Positions 6,701 through 6,768 of a stretch of DNA of 6,768 bases are shown here, piece after piece (positions within the stretch are counted from its first letter, which is position 1; every line of letters starts with the position of its first letter). A program made the translations under genes and the position numbers. The notes under the pieces are model-generated. The model ran no database searches. It was given only the letters and a program-made list of their open reading frames with translations, and was not told where the DNA came from. The stretch lies in contig JAFXLR010000092.1 in the NCBI GenBank assembly GCA_017531065.1, positions 1 to 6,768 on the forward strand, given 5' to 3'. The DNA is from Bacilli bacterium (lineage in GTDB: Bacteria > Bacillota_I > Bacilli_A > RFN20 > CAG-826).

Positions 6701-6768
6701 GCTTTTGTTCCATTCACCACCGTACATAGTTACAAGGACACTGGACTCAGTCCATCATCAGATGGAGC
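3761..6768 (+). CDS. BspA-type leucine-rich repeat lipoprotein (3' end outside window)
   Basis: The frame is open from the ATG at 3761 to the window edge (1002 full codons, no stop). The signal sequence has a basic start (MDKTKQKSR), a Phe-rich core and the lipobox V-T-A-C with Cys25, so the protein should be lipid-anchored on the outer face of the membrane. Order: leucine-rich repeats at about 95-260 (for example ITLPDTVTTFGTDAF, ITIPKNLTAISSGAF), a serine-rich linker at 261-272, a region of unclear type at 273-359, more repeats at 360-485, two beta modules at about 491-537 and 547-614, repeats again at 620-778, an unassigned segment at about 779-911, and a last repeat stretch from 912 onward. 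The repeats have the 'IP-x-I-G-AF-C-L' form of the BspA or Treponema type (LRR_5), known from surface proteins that bind host components or other cells. The ligand here is unknown. It is probably co-expressed with the two upstream genes. Confidence 0.9.
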   Translation, partial: MDKTKQKSRFYFFFFLIFTFLVTACGVKNYKGFVAEDARFANYTFLDYDNAGLAYYVDETNPNNIAVGVGTCEDENITVSVYTEEVDGVPTNRNVTSVFPSGFQNCTTIKRITLPDTVTTFGTDAFAGSSLETITIPKNLTAISSGAFRNCKDLTSVRFKTDNLLTTINDYAFANCYNLEVFSFHEIKNLSTIGKEAFLYCPKLTSVVFPEGFVSLESYAFQDCKGLTTIYFPASTAYVAANAFRGVGLSAKIYFSEKEPGSGSSSSSASSSITPVSLAEDFNFSYGDYYIPVVFDVGAMKFVDDFQFITPEGGDYNLFKCNYGESEGDWSTTSTVQFPEHIAEDEVVLLGYTGVTPNAELNIPAEILGGAFKVVGIKSEAFLNKTNIKKVTFHENLRFIDYGAFSGCTSLTDIDLRGAVDLEHIQSRAFYNTMSSSGNSVDQLYSVHIPSNVQNIEGDAFRKCKGLFKLYFDGATNELEEAFLCTSTGSFTFELGYVPSSISSVTFDGPAISNYTAEGSTITITNPRQGGVARVKYTTNNTTTQTFKGQEDDNNTLITEFVLAGNTDDGSIGSVTVGDVLLSPTDYSIVNADGKSKIVFDNAPADGATIVVSYRAQSKLTKIQTSAFYGCSNGFGDGGTLNLRYADNPFSHIYFPASLNEIGKSAFRDGQFIGGVTFNSSTLDIKENAFSGQKALSSIDFPDSMTSLTLRKKCFAYLDTNLSHGDMAAGNMYKKLISVTLPQNTTVAGSDLFHGHLFVSIYCIGAKPSGISSNAKWNRTNDKSADDGKSGMLESFGSFSSNAIKNELDYAPVYTVDSADDIITLPSKDYPIFDLVKEQGNDYATLTNYHYYGGRIKDQNGDTAITMGYSLTTNNTAAINTNYNSEYVVRTGDGHFKFVIPYQVTFDRGTSWKDVKKIGKAALAVQFNSPAMHPRGCGPTSNKDYIGTDAQKYWFATENFWTMKEIYLPNSITTIDDIAMAFVPFTTVHSYKDTGLSPSSDG
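3824..3835 (+). other. Lipobox of gene 3 (V-T-A-C, Cys25)
   Basis: Residues 22-25 follow a Phe/Leu/Ile-rich hydrophobic core and fit the bacterial lipobox, with small Ala at -1 and Cys at +1. Prolipoprotein modification and signal peptidase II cleavage before Cys25 are expected. The residues after it (GVKNYKG) are a typical flexible start of the mature protein. Confidence 0.85.
4043..4540 (+). repeat. Leucine-rich repeat block 1 of gene 3
   Basis: Residues 95-260 hold about six to seven repeats of roughly 21-25 residues, with 'AF' at the turn and often Cys after it (AFRNCKDLTS, AFANCYNLEV, AFLYCPKLTS, AFQDCKGLTT). These are BspA-type LRR_5 repeats. The block ends with IYFSEKEP just before the serine-rich linker. 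Confidence 0.85.
4541..4576 (+). other. Serine-rich linker in gene 3
   Basis: Residues 261-272 are GSGSSSSSSASSS-like and sit between leucine-rich repeat block 1 and the next region. Serine is encoded by mixed AGC, AGT, TCT, TCC and TCA codons, so the run is kept at protein level and is not a simple DNA repeat. Such linkers usually act as flexible tethers between domains. Confidence 0.75.
4838..5215 (+). repeat. Leucine-rich repeat block 2 of gene 3
   Basis: Residues 360-485 begin with the usual opening of such arrays (ELNIPAEILGGAFKVVGIKSEAF) and continue through AFSGCTSLTDIDL, SRAFYN and GDAFRKCKGLFKLYF to EEAFLC. The array stops just before the first beta module. Confidence 0.8.
5231..5371 (+). 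repeat. Beta module copy 4 (gene 3, residues 491-537)
   Basis: It contains FTFELGYVPSSISSVTF, then NYTAEGSTITITN and a final ARVKY strand. 'P-SSISSVTF' matches 'PQSITSVKV' of copy 1 in gene 1. The copy lacks the usual 'AP..GA' turn, which reads PRQGGVA here. Confidence 0.65.
5399..5602 (+). repeat. Beta module copy 5 (gene 3, residues 547-614)
   Basis: It runs from FKGQEDDNNTLITEFVL through IGSVTVGDVLLSPTDYSI to IVFDNAPADGATIVVSY. It follows copy 4 almost directly. The ending 'I-F..APADGA-I-V-Y' is nearly the same as in copy 3 of gene 2 (APAEGAQINVDY). Confidence 0.7.
5618..6094 (+). repeat. Leucine-rich repeat block 3 of gene 3
   Basis: Residues 620-778 resume the repeats directly after the beta modules (LTKIQTSAFYGC, IYFPASLNEIGKSAF, IKENAFSGQKALSSIDFP). 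They are more irregular than block 1. The block closes with IYCIGAKPSG followed by WN at 777-778, which resembles the capping end often seen in this repeat class. Confidence 0.75.
6494..6768 (+). repeat. Leucine-rich repeat block 4 of gene 3 (cut by window edge)
   Basis: From residue 912, WKDVKKIGKAAL and then MKEIYLPNSITTIDDIAMAF again have leucine-rich repeat form. The first repeat is stretched by an insertion rich in Gly, Pro and Asn. The frame is still open at the edge, so more repeats or a C-terminal domain may follow. Confidence 0.6.

Noticed and set aside
1..6768. Prophage tail-fibre gene cluster, suggested by the phage-like beta modules
   Set aside because: Genes 2 and 3 have export signals, including a lipobox, and gene 3 is a typical leucine-rich repeat lipoprotein. 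No phage structural, lysis or packaging gene is present, so a cell-surface operon fits better.

Overview
The window looks like part of a surface-protein operon from a Gram-positive-type, probably gut-associated anaerobe. The evidence is a strong AAGGAGGT ribosome binding site, a typical lipobox, BspA-type leucine-rich repeats and a serine-rich tether. GC content is moderate, roughly mid-40s percent by eye. Tryptophan is encoded by TGG and the long frames contain no TGA, so UGA is not being read as Trp. An uncultured lineage of Bacilli/Bacillota (former Tenericutes or Erysipelotrichia-like) is a reasonable guess. It is an inference only, because no housekeeping gene is present to test it.

Three genes lie head to tail on the + strand and fill almost the whole window. 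Gene 1 (1-399) is only the last 132 codons of a protein whose start lies upstream. Gene 2 (399-3740) begins on the last base of gene 1's stop codon (TAATG) and encodes a 1113-residue exported protein. It has a hydrophobic N-terminus, GLUG-like motifs, a calcium-loop-like Asp-rich motif and no visible C-terminal anchor. Gene 3 (3761-6768) starts 20 bases after gene 2, has the best ribosome binding site in the window, and runs off the right edge after 1002 codons without a stop. It is a lipoprotein carrying at least four blocks of BspA-type (LRR_5) repeats.

The feature that ties the three proteins together is a beta-rich module of about 45-70 residues. It occurs once in the visible part of gene 1, twice in gene 2 and twice in tandem in gene 3. 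In gene 3 the pair interrupts the leucine-rich repeats. The module resembles, from memory, the short 'F-TG-D...F-L...P-SV-V-NG...Y...G-I-F..AP..GA.I.V.Y' units common in phage fibre and bacterial surface proteins. The likely picture is a co-transcribed set of large cell-surface proteins, at least two of them (genes 2 and 3) exported, sharing building blocks and perhaps acting in adhesion or matrix binding. The function is inferred from domain type and not shown directly.

No RNA genes, mobile elements, CRISPR arrays, promoters or terminators could be supported. The only non-coding stretch is the 20 bases between genes 2 and 3.
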